Part shown: positions 15,801 through 21,995 of the stretch, in pieces | Numbering within the stretch: position 1 is the first letter of the stretch | Layout: each line of letters starts with the position of its first letter | Assembly: GCA_020847555.1 (NCBI GenBank) | Contig: JADLBT010000008.1 | Span: 1 to 43,089, forward strand | Length of the DNA: 43,089 nt | Direction: 5' to 3' | Source of the DNA: Gemmataceae bacterium | GTDB lineage: Bacteria; Planctomycetota; Planctomycetia; Gemmatales; Gemmataceae | Notes under the pieces: generated by a model | What the model saw: only the letters and a program-made list of their open reading frames with translations | What the model was told of the DNA's origin: nothing | Database searches by the model: none | Program-made: the position numbers and the translations under genes

Positions 15801-16488
15801 ACGTCTGGCCGCGATCCGGCGGGCCGATGCGGATCTCGCCGGTCGGGATAACCTGGCTCTGGGCGTTGACAATGCGCGCCACCTCCAGCGGCGAGAGTTT
15901 CATCGCCTCCAGCGTGCGCGGGTGGACGTAAATCTGAATCTGCCGGAATGTGCCGCCGAACACCGGGGCCGACGCCAACCCCTCCAGGCCGGCCAGGTCG
16001 TCGCGCAGGGCGTGATCGGCGATGTCGAGCAACTCCTTGTCGTCCCGGCTGGGGCTGGAGACGACGAGGTTGCCGACCGGGATGGCACTGGCGTCGTACT
16101 TCATGATCGTCGGCGGCAGCATGCCGGGCGGCATGAACTGCATCTCGCCGTTGACCAGGGAGATGACCTGGCTGGAGGCCACGTCCGGATCGACCTGCGG
16201 GCGAAAGAAGATCTTGATGATGCCGATCCCCAGGAGGGAGCGCGACTCGATGTGTTCGAGGTGATCGCAGCGGGTCAGGGCGCGCTCCAGGACGGCGGTG
16301 ACGCTGCGCTCCATGTCGGGGGCGGGCATCCCGCGATAGGACGCGAAGACGACGACGACCGGCATCTTGATCTCGGGCAGGATGTCGGTCGGGGTGCGCA
16401 GGTAGCTGACGATGCCGAGGACGGCGGTGAGCAGCATGCCGACGTAGACGGCGTAGGGGTTGCGCAGCGCGGCGTTGACGAGCCACAT
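12829..16488 (-). CDS. RND family efflux pump (AcrB/HAE1-like inner-membrane transporter)
   Basis: 1219 aa from the ATG at 16488 (GAGGAG upstream), which gives MWLVNAALRNPYAVYVGM, the usual RND start; earlier in-frame codons add only a leader. Landmarks are the first transmembrane helix and PTDILPEIKMPVVVV, the porter regions, and the TM4 proton-relay acid pair in GRVVDDTIVDVEN, then AEIAIPVLMATVTTVVVFFPL and, near the end, LLVEFANRKRDEG and RLRPILMTTLAAVAGLLPLA. It exports compounds across the envelope using the proton gradient together with the adaptor at 11316-12740; no TolC-like channel gene is adjacent. It is about 170 residues longer than typical pumps. One excess is two extra hydrophobic stretches between TM6 and TM7 (about residues 500-600); another is a charged insert of roughly 90 residues before the second half's first core helices (from LFAHALKELAEGG). 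Substrate unknown. Confidence 0.92.
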   Translation of the reverse strand: MWLVNAALRNPYAVYVGMLLTAVLGIVSYLRTPTDILPEIKMPVVVVFASYRGMPAPDMERSVTAVLERALTRCDHLEHIESRSLLGIGIIKIFFRPQVDPDVASSQVISLVNGEMQFMPPGMLPPTIMKYDASAIPVGNLVVSSPSRDDKELLDIADHALRDDLAGLEGLASAPVFGGTFRQIQIYVHPRTLEAMKLSPLEVARIVNAQSQVIPTGEIRIGPPDRGQTYYVSSNSMAATIKDFEKLPLFNDGRKVVYLGDVASIVDGNRWRTNTVHVDGRRSVYMPLLRQAGASAVRVVDNVKAFLPQLHKRGSLPEDVAVEVVFDQSQYVRDALAALRLEGVLGALLASLVVLLFLGSLRGTVVVALSIPLSVLAALMGLYFTGHTLNIMTLGGLALILGRVVDDTIVDVENTVRHLGMGKPAGEAVRASAAEIAIPVLMATVTTVVVFFPLVFISGVAKYLFTPLAVSASLAMAASYLVSRTVSPLYCSRYLRPHHEKEHFPRWLVLAALPTAAVGLGVPALAQWAPDVLPEALADAVAWPFLNLHPAAQQVVIGVGAVAALTVLVAVTFWIAPAFDRLFEAATRVYERVLRIGLRWRVAVVGLVVAATVPAIWCFQHIGQELFPEVDTSEFTIHLRAKGGPRVETTERQITEIDRIVREIVAPEDLKLTLANIGLSSRWSAIYTPNNGPHAAFLRVQLRSGFDGRHTPALAYVDRLRERLHERYPGDEFFFETGGMIRRILNGGALAPIEIQIHGKDREARRQVARVLDARIDRIAQVTDTYLPQALTLPQLKVEVDRTAAARLKLTETDVVRNVITALMSSAQLAPNFWIDPASGNPYVIGVQYPEYVVESVQTLENIPISGAGRAGNRVPLVKDVAQIVPTEGPVEVYHFDVGPVNQLFVSLRGNDLARVAARVERIVAELPLEYARTLAPGDKLFAHALKELAEGGSRLQHDGDFLEQLRVYFEHPTPAGRAALVEYYDLDPESLSLFADEDFRAKMTAYLKKGRQSMREEIQRAWGLDPLPLKIPGNVRVEVRGEIANMRESFHEMGFNLALAVLLVYLVMAAQFSSWLDPLIMIVAAPLGLIGVAVMLWATGSSLNIQSLMGILMMVGISVSNSVLLVEFANRKRDEGHTPFEAVAVAARTRLRPILMTTLAAVAGLLPLAIHRHPGDEMNLPLARAVIGGLIGSTVLTLFIVPVLYLLFKPRSAARTTT

Positions 16489-16830
16489 GCGAAAACACTC
16501 CTCGAGGTCCCGGGGGGAGAAGGGGTCTGGGTGGTGTAACCCCCGGGCGGTTCCGTTCCGAGGCAATCCCGAGCCGGCCGGTACAGCCGACCAGGTTTGC
16601 TTATCTTACGGCGCGGCGAGCAGGGACACCAGACCGGAGAGACGGGGTGCAGGAAGAGCCTGGTCCGGGCGGCGGCCCACTAGCAGATACCACCGGCCGG
16701 CGGTTTTGTAAAGGCGGCCTCCGGATCGGAACTGGCCTTGCCGCGATCGCGCCGGGAGCGTATCACCCGCGCTCCCACTGCCGCCACGATCCAGGCTGCC
16801 CGCGCTTCCCGGTCGGGCCAGGAGGACCGC
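16489..16830. other. Divergent intergenic region without gene
   Basis: 342 bases between the RND pump and the outer-membrane barrel gene. It must hold promoters for both directions. On the minus strand TAAGAT (complement of 16603-16608) could be a -10 box but I see no matching -35. No repeat of the two main families and no plausible small gene was found. Confidence 0.6.
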
Positions 16831-17853
16831 ATGCGAAGCCGAACAGGGAGGTTCGGGTGGCGCGGCGTCGCGCTCGTCGTCGGGTTGCTCGCCGTGTTCG
16901 CCCTGCCGGCTCAGGCGCAGGTGCGCCGCCTTCCTGCCGGCCGCGGCCTCGGCGCACGCCAGGGCCAGTCGCAGGCACGACCGGCCCAGCAGGCTCCGCA
17001 GCCGGACCTGTCGTCCCTGCTCGGGACCAACGAGCCCACGCCTCCAGACAGCGGCGTCAGCTTCCTCGATAGCGCCCTGCCCGTCACCCGGTTGCGGCTC
17101 CGGTACGATGACGCCACCCGCCACCGCCGGCCGACGCGGGCCGAGTTCTTCTACCCCGTGGGCGGAGCCGCCGGCAGCCCGGGTCCGCCGCTCCCCGAGC
17201 GCAACGTGAACTTCCAGGAGTACACCGCCTACCTGGAATACGCTCTCGACCCACGTTTCTCGACCTTCATGGAGGTTCCGTTCCGCGCCGTCGATCCCGA
17301 TTTCAACGAGAACACGTTCGGCGTGGGCGACGTGAACAGCGGCTTCAAGTGGGCGTTCCTTCGGTCCGATGTGCTTGCCACCACGTTTCAGCTGCGCACC
17401 TATGTCCCGACCGGGACGTCGCACCGCGGGCTCGGCACCAACCATGTCTCCGTGGAACCGGCCCTCCTCGCCAACGTCCGGGTCGCGCGCTGGCTGGTGC
17501 TGGAGGCCGAGGGGCGCTACTGGTATCCGATCGGCGGGACCGACTTTGCCGGGGACGTGGTCCGGTACGGCCTGGGCCTCACCTTTGGGACACGCTCGCC
17601 GACCGACTTCTGGATCACCCCGGTCGTCGAGGCAGTCGGCTGGTCGGTCCTGGGCGGCAAGGCGCTCGTCGTCCAGACGCCGACCGCGTTCGGCATCACC
17701 GACGCGGCCGGCACGACCATCGCGAACGTCGCGCTGGGGCTGCGCTTCGGGTTCGGTGGGGCGCTGGACCTCTACGCCGGGTACAGCCGCGCCCTGACCG
17801 GCCCGACGTGGTACAAGGATCTCTGGCGCATCGAATTCCGCCTGTCGTTTTAG
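16831..17853 (+). CDS. Outer-membrane beta-barrel protein
   Basis: 340 aa from the ATG at 16831, chosen because AGGAGG stands nine bases upstream and a signal peptide follows at once (MRSRTGRFGWRGVALVVG, cleavage near AQAQ). After a Gln/Pro/Arg-rich linker of about 60 residues, the rest alternates in short amphipathic strands ending in aromatic residues: LRLRYDDATRH, YTAYLEYALDPRFSTFMEVPF, VNSGFKWAFL, TFQLRTYVPTG, LVLEAEGRYWYP, DVVRYGLGLTFG, WITPVVEAVGW, NVALGLRFGF, LDLYAGYSRAL and a terminal FRLSF ending in Phe, the usual signal for barrel insertion. It resembles planctomycete transporter-type barrels (phenol degradation/MetA-like) but the substrate is unknown. It is not a TolC homologue (no long coiled-coil helices), so it is probably not the missing channel of the divergent RND pump. 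A hairpin with T-rich tail follows. Confidence 0.78.
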   Translation: MRSRTGRFGWRGVALVVGLLAVFALPAQAQVRRLPAGRGLGARQGQSQARPAQQAPQPDLSSLLGTNEPTPPDSGVSFLDSALPVTRLRLRYDDATRHRRPTRAEFFYPVGGAAGSPGPPLPERNVNFQEYTAYLEYALDPRFSTFMEVPFRAVDPDFNENTFGVGDVNSGFKWAFLRSDVLATTFQLRTYVPTGTSHRGLGTNHVSVEPALLANVRVARWLVLEAEGRYWYPIGGTDFAGDVVRYGLGLTFGTRSPTDFWITPVVEAVGWSVLGGKALVVQTPTAFGITDAAGTTIANVALGLRFGFGGALDLYAGYSRALTGPTWYKDLWRIEFRLSF

Positions 17854-17886
17854 AAGCCATTTCCAGCTCGATCCGGCGTTTTCACT

Positions 17887-17912
17887 TGTACCTGCCGCAC
17901 GCGGCAGGTACA
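17887..17912 (+). terminator. Probable intrinsic terminator after the barrel gene
   Basis: Perfect 12-base arms (TGTACCTGCCGC and its complement) around two bases, followed on the plus strand by TTATTCT. It lies 34 bases after the stop of the barrel gene and upstream of the next plus-strand gene at 17976. Confidence 0.7.
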
Positions 17913-17975
17913 TTATTCTAAACGAGTTAGCGTGGTTCCCGCCCTGCCTCACCTTCGTCTGTAGGGGGTTGTGCG

Positions 17976-18815
17976 ATGCGACGGTTCCTTCCGCTAGGCG
18001 GCATGTTTATCCTCGGCCTGGCGCTGCTTGTTCCCTCCTTCGCCGTGGCACAGAAGGACGAGAAAAAAGACAAGAAGAAAGACAAGGACGCCCCGGTTGC
18101 CGGCAAGAAGATCGGCGAGCCCGGGGACGAGAAGAAGGACGACAAAAAGGACGACAAGAAGGATGAGAAAACAGAACGGTTCGAGTGGTCCAGGCTGAAG
18201 TCGTACGAGGGCACGCTGACGCAGCTCGACCTGGGGTCGAAGCGCGACTTCATCCTCCAGGTCAAGGTGCCGGAACCGAATCCGGACGGCTATCAACGCC
18301 TGAGTCAGCTCCAGAACACGTACCGCCAGCAGTACAGCCAGCTGACCCAGAATCAGCTGCGCCTGCAGCGTACCCGCCCGCAGGACCGGCCGAACCTCCT
18401 GAACCAGATTCAGAACTCCCAGAACTCGCTGCAGCGGACCCTCGCCGACATCGCCAAGGCCAAGCAGAACCTCGTCCGGTACAAGAACGCGGACATGCAG
18501 CTGCGGGCCACCGACACGGCCCGGGTGCGCGTCCTCCAGCCGCCCGCCGAGTACGACGACAAGGGAAATGTCAAGAAGCACACCGCCAAGGAACTGCAGG
18601 AGCTGCGCGGCAAGGACGGGCTGCCCGGGTACAAGGCGGAGTTCGAGACGGTCCGCCAGGGCCAGACGGTCCGCATCTGGCTCGCCGCCCCGCCGAAGGG
18701 GGTGGCGGCCAAGGGCGCGCCGATCAGGGGCAAGAAGATCGAGGACGACGACCTCGCCGCACAGGACCGGCCGGAGGTGCTAATGATCATGATCCTCAGC
18801 GAGCCGACGCGCTGA
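17976..18815 (+). CDS. Exported Lys/Asp-rich hypothetical protein
   Basis: 279 aa. A clear signal peptide (MRRFLPLGG followed by a hydrophobic core, cleavage near AVAQ) is followed by about 35 residues composed almost only of Lys, Asp and Glu (KDEKKDKKKDKDAP and repeats of DDKKDDKKDEK). Then comes a region with coiled-coil character rich in Gln, Leu and Asn (residues about 105-170, RLSQLQNTYRQQYSQLTQNQ) and a small beta-rich C-terminal part (FETVRQGQTVRIWLAAPPKG, EVLMIMILSEPTR). I recognise no catalytic motif. The charged run could bind polyanions or act as a flexible spacer in the periplasm; this is inference only. GGGGG upstream may serve as Shine-Dalgarno. Many planctomycetes have comparable exported low-complexity proteins. 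The gene stands alone between two terminator-like hairpins, so it is probably monocistronic. Confidence 0.75.
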   Translation: MRRFLPLGGMFILGLALLVPSFAVAQKDEKKDKKKDKDAPVAGKKIGEPGDEKKDDKKDDKKDEKTERFEWSRLKSYEGTLTQLDLGSKRDFILQVKVPEPNPDGYQRLSQLQNTYRQQYSQLTQNQLRLQRTRPQDRPNLLNQIQNSQNSLQRTLADIAKAKQNLVRYKNADMQLRATDTARVRVLQPPAEYDDKGNVKKHTAKELQELRGKDGLPGYKAEFETVRQGQTVRIWLAAPPKGVAAKGAPIRGKKIEDDDLAAQDRPEVLMIMILSEPTR

Positions 18816-18837
18816 CCTCGGCGACCGGACGCGCGCA

Positions 18838-18877
18838 ACGGCAAGGCCCGCAGGCACCTGCCTGCGGGCCTTGCCGT
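18838..18877. terminator. Bidirectional hairpin between convergent genes
   Basis: Perfect inverted repeat with 19-base arms (starting ACGGCAAGGCCCGCAGG) and a two-base centre, 22 bases after the stop at 18815 and 16 before the end of the convergent Tudor gene at 18894. The position and symmetry suggest a bidirectional terminator, although T-tracts are short. Confidence 0.75.
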
Positions 18878-18893
18878 TTGACCCTGCAACGCG

Positions 18894-19916
18894 CTACTCG
18901 AACTCGTCGTCGTCGGCCTCGCGGTAGCCCTCGCGCTCGATGCGCACCAGGCGCACGGAGGTCGTCTCCTCCTCGCCGTCGTCGTAGTTGACGTGGATCA
19001 CTTCTCCCTTGATGCGGGCGATCTCGCCGGGGTAGTAGATCGGTCCACCCTTGCGCCGACAGCACACCCGATCGCCGACCCGGAACACCAGCGGTTTCGC
19101 TCGCTCGGGCGTCACCATTGCCTGGTCACCATCGTCGAAGAGGACGTGGACCCGCTTGCCGGCCACCGACACGACGACGCCCGGATACCAGTTCAGGTCG
19201 TACCACACGGCCAGCACCCGGTCGCCTTCCTGGAGCCGGGCGGCCGGACCGTCCGGCAGCCAGTCGTCGCGGTCCAGCCGGACGAGGCGCAGCAGGGTCG
19301 TCTCCTCGTCCCCGTCGTCGTACCGGACGCGAATGACCTCGCCGTGTTTCTCGGCGATCTCGCCAGCGTGGTAGCTCGGCCCGGCCTTCCACCGGCACCA
19401 CACCCGATCCCCCTCGCCAACTTCCAGCGGCCGCAGGCGGTCCGCCGTCGTCACGACCTGGTTGCCGTCGTCGAAGAAGACGTGGTACTGATCGCCCTTC
19501 ACCCTGAGGACGGCGCCGGGATACCAGTAGAGGTCGTGCCAGCAGACGAGGACGTGGGCGCCGATCTCCCACGGCCGGGCCGGCGCCGGTTCGGACCGAC
19601 GCGGCTGCGCCTGCCAGCGCGTCAGGTCCAGGTCGGTCCACTCCTGGGTGCCGTTCTCGAAGCGGACGCGGACCTGGTTGCCCTTCTTGCCAACGATCGT
19701 GCCGGGCGCGTAGTCGCCCGCGTCTCCGGCCCGGGCGAGGATCCGGTCGCCGACGTCGAGGCTCAGCGGGCGCAGCCGGTCGCGCACGATCAGGGCATCC
19801 TCGCCGTCATCGAAGATGACGTAAAACCGCTCTCCATCGACGTGGCGGACTGTCCCCGGATACCAGGCCGCCTCCTCCTGACGCTGGCCGAAGACGCGGT
19901 CCCCGATTTTCCACAT
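18894..19916 (-). CDS. Protein of six tandem Tudor/Agenet-like repeats
   Basis: 340 aa, no signal peptide, so probably cytoplasmic. The whole chain consists of repeated SH3-like barrels of the Tudor/Agenet type. Six units can be marked: residues 3-51, 54-98, 117-164, 168-213, 229-276 and 279-325. They form three alternating pairs: odd units read like D-x-x-WYPG-x-V...V-x-FDDG...R-x-x-PL (WYPGAVL, FDDG), even units like GDRV...YYPGEI...V-x-YDDG-x-EETT. The aromatic YxPG and acidic DDG motifs are those of eukaryotic Tudor domains that bind methylated Lys or Arg, or RNA. A short linker (QAQPRRSEPAPARPW) separates the first and second pair. The C-terminus is acidic (EADDDEFE). Function unknown; ligand binding by the aromatic cages is inferred. 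It stands alone, convergent with the gene at 17976. Confidence 0.85.
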   Translation of the reverse strand: MWKIGDRVFGQRQEEAAWYPGTVRHVDGERFYVIFDDGEDALIVRDRLRPLSLDVGDRILARAGDAGDYAPGTIVGKKGNQVRVRFENGTQEWTDLDLTRWQAQPRRSEPAPARPWEIGAHVLVCWHDLYWYPGAVLRVKGDQYHVFFDDGNQVVTTADRLRPLEVGEGDRVWCRWKAGPSYHAGEIAEKHGEVIRVRYDDGDEETTLLRLVRLDRDDWLPDGPAARLQEGDRVLAVWYDLNWYPGVVVSVAGKRVHVLFDDGDQAMVTPERAKPLVFRVGDRVCCRRKGGPIYYPGEIARIKGEVIHVNYDDGEEETTSVRLVRIEREGYREADDDEFE

Positions 19917-19943
19917 GGCGTTGGCCCTCGTACCGAGCAGCGG

Positions 19944-19985
19944 TCAGCCACCTCAGGGCGAGGCGGGCGCCCCTGGGGTGGCTGA
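19944..19985. repeat. Imperfect hairpin upstream of the Tudor-repeat gene
   Basis: TCAGCCACCTCAGGGCG pairs with GCGCCCCTGGGGTGGCTGA with one bulge and a short loop. It lies between the aldo/keto-reductase-like gene (stop at 20065) and the Tudor gene start (19916), both on minus. It may end transcription of the former or shape the leader of the latter; no T-tract follows. Confidence 0.5.
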
Positions 19986-20064
19986 TCCTCACTGAGGCTA
20001 AGGCGGTCCCGGCAGCCTGTCAAGCCTGGCCGGTCTCGGCCGCTGCGCCAACCAGTCCGGCGTC

Positions 20065-20985
20065 TCAGCGCCGGCGGGCGCACAACTCGCGGACGAGGGC
20101 CGTGTTCTCGGCCACCTGATCGCCGAACTGCTGGAACATGCCGACGATCAGCGCGTCGGTCGGCTTGATGCTGGTCAGGGCCGTCTCGAAACACGTCCGG
20201 ATCTCCGCTGGCGTGTTGATGCGCCGCCCGGCCGCCAGCACCTTGTAGACCAGGCACGGCTTGCGCACCGCCCGCACCACCTGGAACATGCGCGGCGGGT
20301 CGGACGGCAGGTAGATCTCGCCGAGCGGCAGATCCTTGCCGAGGATCTTGCGATACTCGTCACGCGGGCGCGTCAGATAATACAGGCAGCACATGTAGTA
20401 ATCGATGTCCCAGCCGCGATCCTCGGCGAGGCGGATCAGGTCGGGGTTGTGGGCGGACAGGCCGACGAGCACGCCGCGGTCGCGGATGCGGCGCAGCAGT
20501 CCGGTCAGGACGTCGAGTCGGCCCTGGCGGTGCAGGCGCTCGGCGAGGCCGCCGTGCGGGGCGATGCCGATCGGCTTGCGCCGGGCGGCGTCGTCGATGC
20601 GCTCCGGGTGGCGGTCCCAGTCCGGCTTGCCCAGGCACAGCCACTGCAGGCGCCCGCCCGCTTGCCGGTAGCGGTCGAGATCCTCAAGGGTGCGGTCGGC
20701 GTAGCTGTTCTGCCAGGTGTTGATGCCGACCTGCTCGCAGCGGCGCAGCAGTTCCAGGACGCGCTCAGGCGTGTGCCAGTCGGTCATGGCACGGCTGAGG
20801 ATGCGGTTGAAGTGCGAGTGGCCGTAGATTGGGTTCCCGCCGACAATCAGCCGGGTGACCTTGTGGGTGCCGAGGCGGACGGTCGGAAGGGCCTGGTTGG
20901 CTGGCTGGGCGGCGCCGGCGGAGTCGGCGAGGGCGGTGCCGGTGGCCAGGCCGGCGGTCTGCTGGAGGAAATCGCGGCGGTCCAT
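20065..20985 (-). CDS. Tat-exported aldo/keto-reductase-like TIM barrel
   Basis: 306 aa. The N-terminus MDRRDFLQQTAGLATGTALA is a twin-arginine signal. The mature part starts VRLGTHKVTRLIVGGNPIYG, the usual first strand of planctomycete and verrucomicrobial aldo/keto-reductase relatives, followed by ELLRRCEQVGINTWQNSY (position of the catalytic-tetrad Asp region, here altered), WLCLGKPDW, IGIAPHGGLAERLHRQG, GVLVGLSAHNPDLIRLAEDRGWDIDYYMCCLY and LVYKVLAAGRR. The classical Asp-Tyr-Lys-His tetrad cannot be traced with confidence, so oxidoreductase activity is uncertain. Its export by Tat suggests a folded, cofactor-bearing periplasmic enzyme, possibly in sugar use. It is divergent from the AlkB-like gene and upstream of the Tudor gene on the same strand. 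Confidence 0.78.
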   Translation of the reverse strand: MDRRDFLQQTAGLATGTALADSAGAAQPANQALPTVRLGTHKVTRLIVGGNPIYGHSHFNRILSRAMTDWHTPERVLELLRRCEQVGINTWQNSYADRTLEDLDRYRQAGGRLQWLCLGKPDWDRHPERIDDAARRKPIGIAPHGGLAERLHRQGRLDVLTGLLRRIRDRGVLVGLSAHNPDLIRLAEDRGWDIDYYMCCLYYLTRPRDEYRKILGKDLPLGEIYLPSDPPRMFQVVRAVRKPCLVYKVLAAGRRINTPAEIRTCFETALTSIKPTDALIVGMFQQFGDQVAENTALVRELCARRR

Positions 20986-21169
20986 GGGAGCACTCCGGGG
21001 TGAGAGCCAGCGCCGGCCACCCGCCGGCGCGATCAGGCCGTATTGTCCCCTGGCGCGGGGCGGCGGTCAATCCGCTGGACCATCGGCGTTTCCCCTGGGG
21101 CACTCGGGTGCCGCTCGAAGCCAGGGCCGCGCGTGCGGGGGGGAGGGGATCCGGTTTCGGCTGCTGCGC

Positions 21170-21203
21170 CGACCAGCCCGAAGCGCCAGCGGCGGGCTGG
21201 TCG
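21170..21203. repeat. GACCAGCCCG hairpin repeat in the divergent gap
   Basis: Perfect 11-base arms CGACCAGCCCG/CGGGCTGGTCG around a 12-base loop, in the 296-base gap between the aldo/keto-reductase-like gene and the AlkB-like gene. The gap otherwise shows only TAGAAT at 21231-21236, a possible -10 box without a clear -35. Confidence 0.65.
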
Positions 21204-21281
21204 GGTGGCTGGACGCACGGCGGGGGCCGGTAGAATGGGAGAGGGAGTTGCTCGCCCCCTGACCCCCGCGAGGGCCGGACC

Positions 21282-21890
21282 GTGGTCAAGCCTGACGCGC
21301 CCGTCGAAACCGGGACCGCCGGGAGCCGCACCGTGGAGGACGGCGGCACCCTGATCTACCTGCCCGACTTCTTCCCGTGTGCCGCAGCCGACGCGCTCTT
21401 CGAGGTACTCCGCAAGACCATTGGCTGGAAGCAGGAGAAGGGCCGCTTCAACCGGCCGTTCCCGCGGCTGACCGCCCTCCACGCCGACCCGGGCGTGACC
21501 TACACCTACTCCGGCGTCACCTACCCATCGCTGGCGTGGACCCCGGAGTTGGCGGCGGTACGCCAGCGGGTGGTCGAGGCGGCCGGCGCGCCGTTCAACA
21601 GCGTCCTGCTGAACTGCTACCGCGACGGGCGGGACAGCATCGGCTTCCACGCGGACGACGAGCCCGAGCTGGGGACCAACCCGGTCGTCCCATCCGTCTC
21701 GCTGGGGGCCGAGCGGCGCTTCGTGGTGCGGCACAACCGAAGTCGGAGGCGCATCGAGTACCGCCTGAAACACGGCAGCCTGCTTATCATGGGCGGGACG
21801 TTCCAGCACCACTGGCAGCACAGCGTTCCGAAGACCGCCGAGTCCATGGGCGAACGCATCAATCTGACGTTCCGCAATCTTCTCGGGTAA
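21282..21890 (+). CDS. AlkB-like 2-oxoglutarate/Fe(II) dioxygenase
   Basis: 202 aa from a GTG at 21282; a later GTG in front of EDGGTLIYLPDFF is also possible. It belongs to the AlkB family, close in pattern to the short ALKBH2/ALKBH3-like bacterial proteins, which remove methyl adducts (1-methyladenine, 3-methylcytosine) from nucleic acids by oxidation. The iron ligands are H123 and D125 (IGFHADDEPELG) and H180 (WQHSVPK); the 2-oxoglutarate-binding Args are R192 and R198 (RINLTFRNLLG). Other family motifs present are LIYLPDFF, PRLTALHADPGVTYTYSG, FNSVLLNCYRDGRDSI, SVSLGAERRFVVRH and HGSLLIMGGTFQHHW. It is cytoplasmic. It stands alone, convergent with carA across a very large inverted repeat. 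No ada or alkA neighbour is present. Confidence 0.92.
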   Translation: MVKPDAPVETGTAGSRTVEDGGTLIYLPDFFPCAAADALFEVLRKTIGWKQEKGRFNRPFPRLTALHADPGVTYTYSGVTYPSLAWTPELAAVRQRVVEAAGAPFNSVLLNCYRDGRDSIGFHADDEPELGTNPVVPSVSLGAERRFVVRHNRSRRRIEYRLKHGSLLIMGGTFQHHWQHSVPKTAESMGERINLTFRNLLG

Positions 21891-21908
21891 GAGCTAACGG
21901 ACAAAACA

Positions 21909-21994
21909 GGACCAAACACGACGAGCCGGCAGCGTCCGCGCCGGCTTTGTCAAAGCTGCCGGCGCGGACGCTGCCGGCTCGTCGCGGTTGGTCC
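21909..21994. terminator. Very long inverted repeat between the AlkB-like gene and carA
   Basis: Core arms of 27 bases (21919-21945 and 21958-21984) match perfectly around a 12-base loop containing TTTGTCAAA; flanks GGACCAA...TTGGTCC extend the arms to about 37 bases with two mismatches. It fills the gap between the stop at 21890 and the carA stop at 21996. Its position argues for a bidirectional terminator. Confidence 0.8.
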
Positions 21995-21995
21995 G

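Noticed and set aside
16831..17853. The outer-membrane barrel as the TolC partner of the divergent RND pump
   Set aside because: It lacks the long paired helices and repeats of TolC; its pattern is a simple barrel of about 12 or more strands.
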